A stretch of 64,000 nt of DNA from Rugosibacter aromaticivorans (GCF_000934545.1 NZ_CP010554.1:992001-1056000); one strand, 5' to 3'; shown: positions 27,014 through 34,884, counted from the first letter of the stretch. Notes: generated by a model not told the origin, from the sequence alone. Program-made: numbers and translations.

Positions 27014-27901
27014 TTGACCGGCTTGTCGCGTGCCGGCAAGCTGATTGCTCTCGCTTCCGAAATCAACGATATCGAGGTCGATGCTGGATCGCTCGCCTTC
27101 ATGGGTCAAGCACTTGTCCAGACAACATTGCCCCATAGCGATCCCGGGGTGCCATTCTTCGAACGGACGAACGGTGCGGTGTCACTGTCGATCATCGCAA
27201 ACCCCAGAATTGGTCTCCCGTTCGGCACCGTTCCAAGACTTCTCCTGGCATGGATCTGCACGGAAGCCGTCAAAACTAAGTCGCCGATGCTTGGCCTCGG
27301 GAAAAGTCAAAACGAGTTCCTGCGCAAGCTCGGGATGCGAACTGACGGTCGCGACTGCCAGCGGCTTCGCGCCCAGTCCCTGAAGCTTTTCTCCTCAATG
27401 CTGTCCATTACCTATCAAAGTCATGGGCGGTTTGGACTGAAAAACATGCCTATTGCCGATGAGGCATTTGTGCTGTGGGATCCCCATCGGCCTGATGACC
27501 GGATGCTGTGGGAAAGCACACTCAAGCTGTCGAGCGAATTTTTTCGGAACGTGACGGAGTCGCCGGTGCCGATCGACATGCGCGTGTTGCACGCACTCTC
27601 CAAGTCCCCCTTTGCGATGGACGTCTACTCCTGGCTGGTCTACCGGATATTTCTCCTGCGAGTCACCAACCGTCCGAGTGTCCTCATACCATGGAAGTCA
27701 TTGAAGCTTCAGTTCGGTGCTGATTACAGCGATACGCCCCGCGGGTTGCTGGACTTCAAAAAGCGATTTCTCCAGAGACTCAAGGAGGCGTTGCTCTTCT
27801 ATCCCGAGGCCAACGTTTCAGCGCAGGACACGGGGCTCCTTGTGGTCGCCAGCCGATTGCGTATCCGCCATACAGGTGGCGCACGGCTTTCTTCGTTGTA
27901 G
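27014..27901 (+). CDS. repA: Plasmid replication initiator RepA
   Basis: A 295-residue initiator of the RepA_C family. Family landmarks are an opening GKLIALASEI helix and LAFMGQALVQTTLPHSDPG near residue 27, FGTVPRLLLAWICTEAVKTKS near 75, LFSSMLSITY, and the C-terminal VPIDMRVLHALSKSPFAMDVYSWLVYR with IPWKSLKLQFGADY and FKKRFLQRLKEALLFYP. It should bind the iterons located 160-300 bases downstream and recruit DnaA. The start is a TTG with GAGGAG seven bases upstream; an in-frame TGA at 26993 excludes any earlier start. The gene is preceded by transfer-type dyad copy A, so replication and conjugation may share control. Confidence 0.88.
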   Translation: MTGLSRAGKLIALASEINDIEVDAGSLAFMGQALVQTTLPHSDPGVPFFERTNGAVSLSIIANPRIGLPFGTVPRLLLAWICTEAVKTKSPMLGLGKSQNEFLRKLGMRTDGRDCQRLRAQSLKLFSSMLSITYQSHGRFGLKNMPIADEAFVLWDPHRPDDRMLWESTLKLSSEFFRNVTESPVPIDMRVLHALSKSPFAMDVYSWLVYRIFLLRVTNRPSVLIPWKSLKLQFGADYSDTPRGLLDFKKRFLQRLKEALLFYPEANVSAQDTGLLVVASRLRIRHTGGARLSSL

Positions 27902-27959
27902 CACTGCGCGATCAACCGGGTCTCGCTTGGTCTCGCTTGGAAACGCCGAGAGAATATCC

Positions 27960-27984
27960 ACAAGTAAACCGGCCCTTTACTTGT
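27960..27984. repeat. Inverted repeat downstream of repA
   Basis: ACAAGTAAA and TTTACTTGT, perfect nine-base arms around CCGGCCC. It could be a terminator-like hairpin for repA, a partial operator, or part of the origin. There is no T-run. Confidence 0.5.
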
Positions 27985-28063
27985 AAAGCTACATGCAAAA
28001 TTACATGCACTACTTGAGGAAGGCCTGAATGCCTTGCCAATCAAGGCTTGCAGCGTGGTCGAC

Positions 28064-28201
28064 GAGACAGATTTCACGTGATCATGAGACAGATTTCACA
28101 TGCTCTTGAGACCGTTTTCACGTGGATAACTTTGCAATTTCCATGGGATGCGCTGCTGGTCGGTGATTGCGAGAGATCGTCGTTGAGACCGTTTTCACGT
28201 G
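28064..28201 (+). repeat. RepA iterons, four direct repeats
   Basis: Four 17-base direct repeats of the form GAGAC(A/C)G(A/T)TTTCACGTG start at 28064, 28086, 28108 and 28185. The first three are spaced exactly 22 bases apart, two helical turns, and the fourth follows 77 bases later. Copies 3 and 4 run into GTGGATAAC, a near DnaA box. The phasing is typical of initiator-binding iterons. Confidence 0.85.
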
Positions 28202-28226
28202 GATAACTCGGATCAATAACTGCTTC

Positions 28227-28235
28227 TGTGGATAA
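28227..28235 (-). promoter_or_regulatory. DnaA box
   Basis: TGTGGATAA on the plus strand is the exact reverse complement of the TTATCCACA consensus. Two weaker relatives (GTGGATAAC preceded by C) lie at about 28122 and 28199, just after iterons 3 and 4. Confidence 0.7.
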
Positions 28236-28242
28236 CTTTTAT

Positions 28243-28271
28243 CGAAATGTGACCTGCCAAGGCGGATTTCG
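28243..28271. promoter_or_regulatory. Transfer-type 29-bp dyad, copy B
   Basis: Left arm CGAAATGTG, right arm CGGATTTCG, spaced by 11 bases that begin with ACCT and end with AAGG. It stands at the downstream edge of the origin, ahead of the coupling-protein genes that begin at 28497. Confidence 0.65.
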
Positions 28272-28496
28272 GAAGTTGCATATTTTCAGGAATCCGTAAG
28301 ATGAGTTGGGACAGAAGCCAAATTGACGTGAATTGCGTCCGATCTGGATGTCGCGGGGCCAGCCGGCGGTGCCCTAGGTTCAACACCGGCAATGCGAGGT
28401 CGTGTTAAGCCCAGAAATTGGTGCCTCCATCACGGCAGATCGCGTCGGCCGCCCCACGTGACGGGGCACTATCGAATTATGAGTAGGGGGACGAAT

Positions 28497-28913
28497 ATGC
28501 GAAGCGAACAATCTGGACTGATGGCATCCGTGGTTTGGCACTGCTGGAGACTCTTGAGTTTTCGGGGTGATTGGAAGTTGATGCCCGACTCTTCGGGATT
28601 TGCCTGGATTGCCATGAGCGCTACGCTCGTTGGCGGGCTGACAGAACAGCTCGTCAGGGGCCGATCCTTGGGACTGGCAATTGTCAGTACCGTGGTGTGG
28701 CTTGGTTTCATTCTCGCCATGTCCAGAAAGGGCGGGGATTTCAATCGCCGCCTCGCAGCTGCCCTTGCCCTTCTGTCGATTGCAATTCAGGTACTGCTGA
28801 TTCTCTCGACCTGGATTCCGGTTATCGAGTGGCCGGTCGCGATATGGTCCGGCGTAGCAGTCATGCACTTGCTCTCCCAGGCAAACAATAGTGGAGCGGG
28901 GGCATGGCGCTAA
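28497..28913 (+). CDS. Small membrane protein upstream of traD
   Basis: About 138 residues with three to four predicted membrane helices (segments FAWIAMSATLVGGL, LGLAIVSTVVWLGFILAM, LAAALALLSIAIQVLLILSTW, VAIWSGVAVMHLL). The ATG at 28497 has GGGGG about seven bases upstream and is preferred over earlier in-frame starts at 28392 and 28479. The gene overlaps the next by ten bases and belongs to the traD operon. Similar small membrane proteins accompany coupling proteins on conjugative elements, but I cannot name its family. Likely a transfer accessory protein (inference). Confidence 0.65.
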   Translation: MRSEQSGLMASVVWHCWRLLSFRGDWKLMPDSSGFAWIAMSATLVGGLTEQLVRGRSLGLAIVSTVVWLGFILAMSRKGGDFNRRLAAALALLSIAIQVLLILSTWIPVIEWPVAIWSGVAVMHLLSQANNSGAGAWR

Positions 28914-29203
28914 CGCGGATCAGTATCGAGCGTGCCCATCGTGTTTGGCTGGAAACTCAGGTGATCGACCACGGACCGAAGGGCGGCGCGAAATTCCGTT
29001 TCAAGGTCATCGAGCGGCTGTTTGTCGAGGACGAGTTCGATGCCGAAGACAGACTCCGCCGGGAGAAATCAGTCGCCTTCCCTGTTCTGATGATCGAGTA
29101 CGACAATGAGTCCGACTTTGCCAAACGGGCCATTACCCACTTCCAGAGAACTCACAGGAAGGGGTGCGGCCATCTTTCCTGGCCATCATCGAGCATCGGG
29201 TGA
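28904..29203 (+). CDS. Hypothetical protein in traD operon (99 aa)
   Basis: Soluble charged protein. Its ATG lies inside the end of the upstream membrane-protein gene and its TGA shares an A with the traD ATG, so all three are translated as one unit. The middle contains GGAKFRFKVIERLFVEDEFDAEDRL, suggesting a small beta sheet with an acidic helix. No known domain is recognised. Placement suggests a partner of the coupling protein; that is inference only. Confidence 0.65.
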   Translation: MALTRISIERAHRVWLETQVIDHGPKGGAKFRFKVIERLFVEDEFDAEDRLRREKSVAFPVLMIEYDNESDFAKRAITHFQRTHRKGCGHLSWPSSSIG

Positions 29204-31020
29204 TGGCTGTATCTTCTCCCTACGACTTTGAGGTCCCATGGCGCCCTAACTTCGAGGCGAAGATGGCAATTATCTGGGCCACAGGATCGGCGATCATTAT
29301 CCTGTTTTCCCTCGCTGTCCCGATGTTCTCCCAGTTTGCCGCCTTGCTCGCCATTGGGTGTGCGTTGGCGGCGGCCTACCGCGGATACCAGGCCTACAAA
29401 AGGCTGGTTGATGCCTCCCGTCTCAAGTTATTCGGGAAAGAGTTCATCGATTTGGCCGAATTGGAGAGGAAAGCGGGTCTGTCAGCCAAGCAAAAGGCCT
29501 TCTGGCTTGGGAAGGGGTTTCCCTGGACAGACATCGAGGCGACCAAGCTTCATACCCTGATTTCGCTTGGTGTTGTCAGAACCATTGGCAAAGCTGCGCA
29601 GCATACGGAAGGCGCTTACTGGATTCATGGCCTTGCCCCCGAAAGTGACTTGTATTCTGAACTCTCCCATCTGGTTGGACACACGCTGATCGTCGGCACG
29701 ACCCGCGTCGGGAAAACGCGCTTGTTCGACTTGCTCATCGCTCAGGCGATCTTCCGTGGTGAGACGGTCATCATCATCGACCCGAAGGGGGATCATGGGC
29801 TCGCCCAAAATGCCCGCGCAGCTTGTGAAGCCAGCGGGGCAGGGGATCGGTTCGTCTACTTTCATCCGGCCCATCCCGATCGATCCGCCTGCATTGATCC
29901 GTTACGCAACTGGAACCGGAAGACCGAGCTTGCCAGTCGCGTAGCGGCATTGATCCCCTCAGAAACCGGGGCGGATCCTTTCACGGCCTTTGGATGGAAA
30001 GTGCTCAACGACATTACGAACGGAATGATCGCCACGGGTCATCGGCCCAATCTGGTCCAGCTTCGACGGTATGTGGAAGGTGGTCCCGACAGCCTTCTTC
30101 AGCGGGCCTTGAAAGTCCATTTCTCGGCTCATGTAAAGGACTGGGAAAGCCGGGCAGCCTCCTATATCAAGCGCTACAAGGACCGTCTGCTGGAGGCTTA
30201 CATCACCTTCTATCAGGAAATCGCTATCCACGAGGCGCAGTCGGTTGATCTTGACGGCCTGATTTCGACCTACGAGCACAACCGTGATCACTTTCAGAAG
30301 ATGGTGGCTTCCTTGATCCCGATTCTTTCGATGCTGACCAGTGACCCGCTGCAGGAACTCCTGTCGCCAGATTTTGAGCCGGGTCACGAGAGGCTGGTAA
30401 CCGACATGTCGAAAATCATTCGCGGCAACAAGGTGGTCTACATCGGCCTGGATTCCCTTGCCGATTCAACTGTTGGTAGCGCCATCGGATCCATCATGCT
30501 CGCCGATCTTGCTGCCGTCGCGGGAGACCGCTACAACTACGGCATTGACTCGCTGACGCCCGTCAATCTGTTTATCGACGAAGCCGCCGAGGTGCTTAAC
30601 CAGCCCGCTATCCAGCTCATGAACAAGGGGGGTGGCGCTGATTTCCGGGTCACTATCGCTACGCAGACCTTCGCCGATTTTGCCAGCCGACTCGGGGACG
30701 AAAACAAGGCGCGGCAGGTCCTTGCCAACACCAACAACAAGATCGCCTTGCGCGTACTGGATTCCGAGACCCAGAAGTACATCGCGGAAGGGATGCCCGA
30801 AATCAAGGTTCGCTCAATGGCACTGAGGTATGGGCATAACGTCGATACCCACATTCACGACGAATACACCGCCTCCTACCAAGAACAGATTCTGGAAGAG
30901 GATGCGGAGCTGTTCCCCGCTGCCATGCTGGGCGAGCTCCCCCCTCTCCATTTCATCGCGCGTCTGTCAGGCGGGCGGACACTGAAAGGCCGTATTCCCA
31001 TCCTGCTGACGGAGCAATAA
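29203..31020 (+). CDS. traD: Type IV coupling protein TraD
   Basis: A 605-residue coupling ATPase of the SXT/TraD type. Two N-terminal membrane helices (about residues 24-65) precede the motor. Walker A is GTTRVGKT with Lys171, Walker B is VIIIDPKGD, and a second acidic motif is LFIDEAAEVL, followed by ATQTFADFASRLGDE. It links the relaxosome to the secretion channel and pumps the transfer strand. The ATG at 29203 overlaps the preceding stop and gives the family N-terminus (YDFEVPWRPNFEA); the frame is open back to 29164 without a good start. It overlaps the next gene by one base. Confidence 0.93.
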   Translation: MAVSSPYDFEVPWRPNFEAKMAIIWATGSAIIILFSLAVPMFSQFAALLAIGCALAAAYRGYQAYKRLVDASRLKLFGKEFIDLAELERKAGLSAKQKAFWLGKGFPWTDIEATKLHTLISLGVVRTIGKAAQHTEGAYWIHGLAPESDLYSELSHLVGHTLIVGTTRVGKTRLFDLLIAQAIFRGETVIIIDPKGDHGLAQNARAACEASGAGDRFVYFHPAHPDRSACIDPLRNWNRKTELASRVAALIPSETGADPFTAFGWKVLNDITNGMIATGHRPNLVQLRRYVEGGPDSLLQRALKVHFSAHVKDWESRAASYIKRYKDRLLEAYITFYQEIAIHEAQSVDLDGLISTYEHNRDHFQKMVASLIPILSMLTSDPLQELLSPDFEPGHERLVTDMSKIIRGNKVVYIGLDSLADSTVGSAIGSIMLADLAAVAGDRYNYGIDSLTPVNLFIDEAAEVLNQPAIQLMNKGGGADFRVTIATQTFADFASRLGDENKARQVLANTNNKIALRVLDSETQKYIAEGMPEIKVRSMALRYGHNVDTHIHDEYTASYQEQILEEDAELFPAAMLGELPPLHFIARLSGGRTLKGRIPILLTEQ

Positions 31021-31634
31021 TGGCTACGCGCACGGATTCCGGCTGGAGTACCTTCTTCATCATCACGATATTCATTGCTGTGGTGGCCACCTGGGCATTT
31101 ATCCCACCGGCGTTGATCCGGAGTGCCTGGGCCGCCGAGCGTGCGGAGGTTTACGCCATTGCAGGCAAAGGCGAGACCAACGTCTATGGCCGAACCATGG
31201 ACGACCTGCAAAAATCACTTGCATCAGATTTCAGAGGCTTCATTATCGAGGCTGAAGCAATCGGGCAGGGACCTTTGGGTAATACCGGTTTCAGCCGTTG
31301 GACTCAGGACCGCATTGTCGCCACCTGGTTGTGGATCGGCTTGATCGCCTATCGCTTGCAAGTACTAATGGGATGGCTGCTGCCCGGAATTCCATTGGTG
31401 TTGGCCGCCTACATGGACGGCCAATTCGTGCGGGAAATCCGAAAATATTCTTTCGTCGCCCAAAGCCCCATACGGCACAAGCTCGGCGTTCGGGTGATGT
31501 GGATGGTGCTGGCCGGGCTTGCCGGATGGATAGTGCTTCCCGTGCCGATGCCTTCTCTCTTGGCGCCCGTGTTGATTGTTTCGATCTCCTATTCTCTTTG
31601 GCTATGGGTCAGTAATCTGCAAAAGCGGTTATAA
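31020..31634 (+). CDS. DUF4400 membrane protein (TraJ-like of SXT)
   Basis: A 204-residue membrane protein with an N-terminal helix (FFIITIFIAVVATWAF), a middle pair around VATWLWIGLIAYRLQVLMGWLLPGIPLVLAAY and two C-terminal helices. It matches DUF4400 proteins found immediately after traD in SXT-type elements. The YMDGQFVREIRKYSF stretch after the middle helices is the most characteristic part. Its ATG shares a base with the traD stop. Presumed helper of the coupling protein. The operon ends here and palindrome copy 5 follows four bases after the stop. Confidence 0.82.
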   Translation: MATRTDSGWSTFFIITIFIAVVATWAFIPPALIRSAWAAERAEVYAIAGKGETNVYGRTMDDLQKSLASDFRGFIIEAEAIGQGPLGNTGFSRWTQDRIVATWLWIGLIAYRLQVLMGWLLPGIPLVLAAYMDGQFVREIRKYSFVAQSPIRHKLGVRVMWMVLAGLAGWIVLPVPMPSLLAPVLIVSISYSLWLWVSNLQKRL

Positions 31635-31637
31635 CAG

Positions 31638-31652
31638 GCTCATCTGGTGAGC
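31638..31652. promoter_or_regulatory. Cargo-type palindrome, copy 5
   Basis: GCTCATC-T-GGTGAGC, identical to copy 2. It starts just after the traD operon and lies about 58 bases before the metallopeptidase ATG. Like copy 3 it is followed directly by a TTG-containing hexamer (TTGGAA) that could be part of a -35. Confidence 0.65.
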
Positions 31653-31709
31653 TTGGAATGCAGTATCGTCGCGTTCAACTCCGGGATGTCCCCGGCCATG
31701 AGAGCGATC

Positions 31710-32159
31710 ATGAATCTACGAGCTGCACTTCCTGTCCTGATCCCCAAAGCGGTTCAATGGGCCGAGACGCATTCGCGCTTGATACTCGGGAGCGGTCGAC
31801 CGTTATCCGAACATGAGAGCCAAGTGGCAAGAGCCGTTGGCGTTACTTCCCCTGAACTGATCAGGGTGCTGGATGTGTCGAAGTTGCCAATGCCCGAGGA
31901 TCCGATTCTCTATCAGGCAGCGGTCGCCACCGGCATGCTTGGGCCCAACATGGTTGGTCTGACTCTGGGTCACGGAATATATATCGGCCATGGGCATTGC
32001 ACTCTTCGGTTGATTTCGCATGAGTTGCGGCATGTGTACCAGTACGAACAGGCCGGTTCGATCACTGCCTTCTTGGGTGTATATCTTGAGCAAATTGTCA
32101 CCTCTGGATATCAGAACGCACCGGTGGAAATAGATGCCAGAAATCACGAGGCGCGCTAG
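31710..32159 (+). CDS. Zinc-metallopeptidase-like protein
   Basis: About 149 residues with HELRH at 104-108, embedded in LISHELRHVYQYEQAGSI, and a downstream APVEIDARNHE that may supply the third zinc ligand. This arrangement resembles DUF4157-type putative peptidases. There is no signal peptide or membrane segment. In-frame starts exist at 31647, 31686, 31698 and 31710; 31647 would overlap the palindrome, and 31710 has GAGAG six bases upstream and a family-like N-terminus. The protein probably belongs to the cargo regulon, given palindrome copy 5 ahead of it. Substrate unknown. Confidence 0.68.
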   Translation: MNLRAALPVLIPKAVQWAETHSRLILGSGRPLSEHESQVARAVGVTSPELIRVLDVSKLPMPEDPILYQAAVATGMLGPNMVGLTLGHGIYIGHGHCTLRLISHELRHVYQYEQAGSITAFLGVYLEQIVTSGYQNAPVEIDARNHEAR

Positions 32160-32212
32160 TCGACGGTGTCTAGACATTGAAAATGTTGGTCGTTCCAGAA
32201 CGGAAGAGTAAA

Positions 32213-32350
32213 ATGCCATCAGGCTGTGTCGAAGCCTGCTGCTCACCATTGGCCAACCCGGATGGGACGACTTTTCTTTACCGAGGCCCGGTCACTATGC
32301 GGTCCTTGGCAGTGAGCACCAAGCATGCCGCCCATGTGAAGGGGCAATAA
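32213..32350 (+). CDS. Possible small protein (45 aa)
   Basis: An ATG preceded by GGAAGAG opens a 45-codon frame that stops one base before the next gene. The peptide is cysteine-containing (EACC near residue 7) with no membrane segment. The good ribosome binding site and tight spacing to the following gene favour translation, but there is no family evidence; it could instead be a leader. Confidence 0.35.
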   Translation: MPSGCVEACCSPLANPDGTTFLYRGPVTMRSLAVSTKHAAHVKGQ

Positions 32351-32351
32351 G

Positions 32352-32897
32352 ATGCGTTTCATCCTGACGACCGACTTTCAGGTCGAAAAGCTCAAGCAAT
32401 CCGCGAAGAAACTACGCCGCAGCAATACGCTCCCCCATCGGGAAGCTCTTGATAGGGTGGCGAAGGCCAATGGCTACAATCATTGGCACCACGTAACGAT
32501 CTGTCATCAAGAAACCGTCAACCGATTCGGTGATGGAGTGAAGGCAGGCACCATCGATCCAACAAGCTACGTCGAGAAGGAAGTCGCCTTCATTCTGGGG
32601 TGCGCCGAGAAAGGTGATGCTCGACTCGTCAAGATCGGCTCGCTTGTGTTCTTCTCAACAGAGGATGGCGATGCATGGATGCTTGACCCGGCAGATAGCT
32701 TGGCGCTTTGCTTGCGTTGGCGCGGGGAACGGCAAGAATTCTCCATCCACGAGAGTCCTGAACGTTTTGAAATCCAGTGGGACGGGCGCTTTGATATCAG
32801 GGATGGAGCGTTCTTCGTCGAGAGTGCCAATCCACGAATTGGGGTTCGCACGATCCTTGGCTATCCATCAACGGATATCAAGGATCTTTTGGCATAA
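32352..32897 (+). CDS. Hypothetical protein, plasmid-type N-terminal helix
   Basis: A 181-residue protein. The first 50 residues (KLKQSAKKLRRSNTLPHREALDRVAKANGYNHWHH) match a short helical module that recurs at the N-terminus of many plasmid and ICE proteins, some of them annotated as glyoxalase-superfamily or DUF5623-like. The rest is a beta-rich region (VEKEVAFILGCAEKGDARLVKIGS, then RFEIQWDGRFDIRDGAFFVESAN) without known motifs. It follows the small 45-codon frame by one base and precedes the next gene by 15 bases. Function unknown. Confidence 0.65.
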   Translation: MRFILTTDFQVEKLKQSAKKLRRSNTLPHREALDRVAKANGYNHWHHVTICHQETVNRFGDGVKAGTIDPTSYVEKEVAFILGCAEKGDARLVKIGSLVFFSTEDGDAWMLDPADSLALCLRWRGERQEFSIHESPERFEIQWDGRFDIRDGAFFVESANPRIGVRTILGYPSTDIKDLLA

Positions 32898-32912
32898 GGG
32901 GCAGTCATTCAT

Positions 32913-34238
32913 ATGCTTAAGGAACTTGAGAAGTTTTGCACGAGCCCGTTAGACGGCATGTGGTTGCGGGAAATGGATCTCCATAGAAAAGCGATGGAAT
33001 CCGTCTCAGGAATGGGAGCCATGCGGGAGTTTGTGGAATCGCAAACCCGCTGGCAAGCAGAGATGGAGAAGTTTTCCAAGCCGATGCAAACCCTCGAAGA
33101 GATGGAAAAGAGCATGTTCTCGCAATACGCCGGGTTCAATACATTGTCGAGCTCCATTCGGAATCTGTCAGCGGTCGGCAGTCTTGCCGATGAAATGAAC
33201 AAGATAGGTGGTGTGAATGCGGCCCTGATGGCTATTGACCAATCATTGAGTGGTGCAGCCGGGAAGCTTGCGAACGAGGTTCGGACTAGCCGATGGCTCG
33301 GTTACGACGGTAATTCTCACCTTCAAGATTTGATGGCTGAATCGGAAAGATCTTGGACTCGTGAAATCGAGAAAGTGCGTGAGTCGTGCACAGCTGCTGC
33401 CAGTTTTACTCAGATGACTGAAAAGTACCGTCAACAGATGGACGATATTTCCAGTCGTATGACTGCATCCTTCGACATTGCACGCATAGCTGGCAGTGCC
33501 GGGTTGGTTGGAGCATTGGATCGCAGCATTTCAAACAGTGCCAAGCAGTATGCCGAACAGTTCGATGGCTTCGACGTCCGCCTGCGGGATTTGGTCAAAA
33601 ACATGCCAACCTTCGATCTTGCGACGACGGTGGCACTTGCACAGTTTCATGGGGCAGAAGGACTCGCAAAACAGATTGCAGCCCTTGGGCTCCGGCCAAG
33701 CGACTATCTCGACGTCGAAATCACTAACAACCGCGATGCCTATGTGGGGGATCAAAGAGGCGTGCATGCACCTGCGGGTTGGCGTGCGCGCAGGCTGGAC
33801 GACCTCCGGCAGCTTGTCATCAATCTGATTGCGACTTATCTTTGGGTTGTCATTCTGTCGTCCATGGTTGCCAATCCAGATATGGACTCGCTCAACAAAC
33901 GATTTGATCGTGTTGAGGACCTGGTTGAACGCCTGCCTCAACTGCTTGAGCCACTGGTTGAGGAAGCTGTGCGCCGGGAACTCGGCATGGATCAAGCATC
34001 CTTTGTGGTCAAGGAGCGGACAGCTCAGCTACGAACCGAACCTCTTGCTGGATCTAGGGTTGTCGCTATTGCCATGCCAAATCAGATTCTCACGTTGATG
34101 GAAGAACGTGGGAAGTGGATCAGGGTCGAGTTCTACGACTACTTGGCACAGGATGTAAAGGAAGGATGGGTGTTGAGAAAATACTGCCAACGTATTCCAT
34201 CTACGCATCGTGCTCAAAGTGGAGTTCATAGGCGATAG
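32913..34238 (+). CDS. Helical membrane-anchored protein with SH3 domain
   Basis: A 441-residue protein. Residues 1-290 are mostly alpha-helical and rich in Glu, Met, Ser and Lys, suggesting coiled coil. One transmembrane helix lies near 310-328 (VINLIATYLWVVILSSMV). The last 70 residues form a bacterial SH3-like fold (KERTAQLRTEP, then VVAIAMPNQILTLMEERGKWIRVEF and EGWVLRKYC). The SH3 part probably sits in the periplasm and contacts peptidoglycan, leaving the coiled coil in the cytoplasm. This layout recurs in membrane sensors of several defence systems, but no effector domain is seen. It is the last gene before the main tra operon. Function unknown. Confidence 0.68.
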   Translation: MLKELEKFCTSPLDGMWLREMDLHRKAMESVSGMGAMREFVESQTRWQAEMEKFSKPMQTLEEMEKSMFSQYAGFNTLSSSIRNLSAVGSLADEMNKIGGVNAALMAIDQSLSGAAGKLANEVRTSRWLGYDGNSHLQDLMAESERSWTREIEKVRESCTAAASFTQMTEKYRQQMDDISSRMTASFDIARIAGSAGLVGALDRSISNSAKQYAEQFDGFDVRLRDLVKNMPTFDLATTVALAQFHGAEGLAKQIAALGLRPSDYLDVEITNNRDAYVGDQRGVHAPAGWRARRLDDLRQLVINLIATYLWVVILSSMVANPDMDSLNKRFDRVEDLVERLPQLLEPLVEEAVRRELGMDQASFVVKERTAQLRTEPLAGSRVVAIAMPNQILTLMEERGKWIRVEFYDYLAQDVKEGWVLRKYCQRIPSTHRAQSGVHRR

Positions 34239-34422
34239 AGGCGCCACGCGGTGATTTTGGTCGAACTGCTAGCTCGGTGAGACCATCGAGATCGTGCAGA
34301 GCAACAGAGAAAGGTCTCTCGATCAACCGAGTTCCCTTCTCGCTACAGATAAGACGGTCACAAGTTCCACAAGTCCAAATAGCAAGCCGCCGGTAACCGA
34401 AATCCGTCCTTAAAGGTCGCAT
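34201..34422 (-). CDS. Doubtful small ORF opposite tra promoter
   Basis: A 73-codon frame on the minus strand containing WTCGTCDRLICSEKG, which could bind zinc, and an otherwise plausible composition. However, its 3' end overlaps the SH3-protein gene and its ATG lies inside dyad copy C. It may be a genuine convergent gene or simply a shadow of the promoter region. No family recognised. Confidence 0.28.
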   Translation of the reverse strand: MRPLRTDFGYRRLAIWTCGTCDRLICSEKGTRLIERPFSVALHDLDGLTELAVRPKSPRGASIAYELHFEHDA

Positions 34423-34426
34423 TTCG
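34398..34426. promoter_or_regulatory. Transfer-type 29-bp dyad, copy C
   Basis: Left arm CGAAATCCG, right arm CGCATTTCG, 11 bases apart, with the inner bases CCTTAAAGG themselves symmetrical. It ends 29 bases before the first gene of the main transfer operon. This is one of the most symmetrical copies. Confidence 0.72.
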
Positions 34427-34455
34427 GCGACGCAGCATTGGTCTGACTTCCTACC

Positions 34456-34884
34456 ATGGCAGTCATGACTCGTGCCCTGTTTGCTATCCTCATTCTGCCA
34501 ATGGCATTTCCATGTCAGGCTACCTGCTTCGAACAAGCAGGTAGCCGATATGGCGTTGCTCCGACTCTGCTCAAGGCCATCTCGGCGGTCGAGTCGGGCT
34601 TCAATCCTGTGGCACGCAATCGCAACCGCGATGGCTCGGAAGATCTGGGGCACATGCAAGTCAACAGCCGCTGGTTGGGCGCGCTGTCGTCCTATGGCAT
34701 TGGCCGGGATCAGTTATTCGACCCCTGCATCAACACCTATGTCGGCGCCTGGATCCTCGCGCAAAACATCAGCCGCCTCGGCTACGGCTGGGATGCGATT
34801 GGGGCCTATAACGCTCGCTCACCGGAAAAGCGCGCGGCCTATGCCCGCCGGATCGCCGCGAAGGTCAAGGCATGGCGATCCTGA
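34456..34884 (+). CDS. Lytic transglycosylase (conjugative)
   Basis: A 142-residue exported muramidase of the SLT family. Residues 1-22 form a signal peptide; the catalytic glutamate is Glu46 in ISAVESGFNP; DLGHMQVNSRW and the GAYNAR motif follow. Enzymes of this kind cut peptidoglycan locally so that the secretion channel can be built. It is the first gene after dyad C and overlaps the next gene by 13 bases, placing it at the head of the main tra operon. It corresponds in role to the F-plasmid Orf169 and VirB1. Confidence 0.9.
   Translation: MAVMTRALFAILILPMAFPCQATCFEQAGSRYGVAPTLLKAISAVESGFNPVARNRNRDGSEDLGHMQVNSRWLGALSSYGIGRDQLFDPCINTYVGAWILAQNISRLGYGWDAIGAYNARSPEKRAAYARRIAAKVKAWRS

Larger units (their letters stand above)
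27902..28496. other. oriV: Probable origin of vegetative replication (oriV)
   Basis: About 600 bases without a confident gene, directly after repA. It contains a tandem 11-base repeat (GTCTCGCTTGG twice, about 27919-27941), an inverted repeat (27960-27984), a paired ACATGCA string near 27990-28007, four iterons (28064-28201), several GTGGATAAC DnaA-box-like strings with one exact box at 28227, and transfer-type dyad copy B (28243-28271). Iterons plus DnaA boxes next to a RepA gene are the standard layout of iteron plasmids. A 35-codon open frame from ATG 28301, 29 bases after the dyad, is too uncertain to call. Confidence 0.75.

Noticed and set aside
26573-27136. Long minus-strand frame between the helicase and repA
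   Set aside because: It overlaps repA, the repA ribosome binding site and dyad A, and shows no recognisable domain. Most likely a shadow frame.
28301-28408. 35-codon frame 29 bases after dyad B
   Set aside because: The spacing resembles that of real tra starts, but the peptide is short and Arg/Cys-rich with a weak ribosome binding site.
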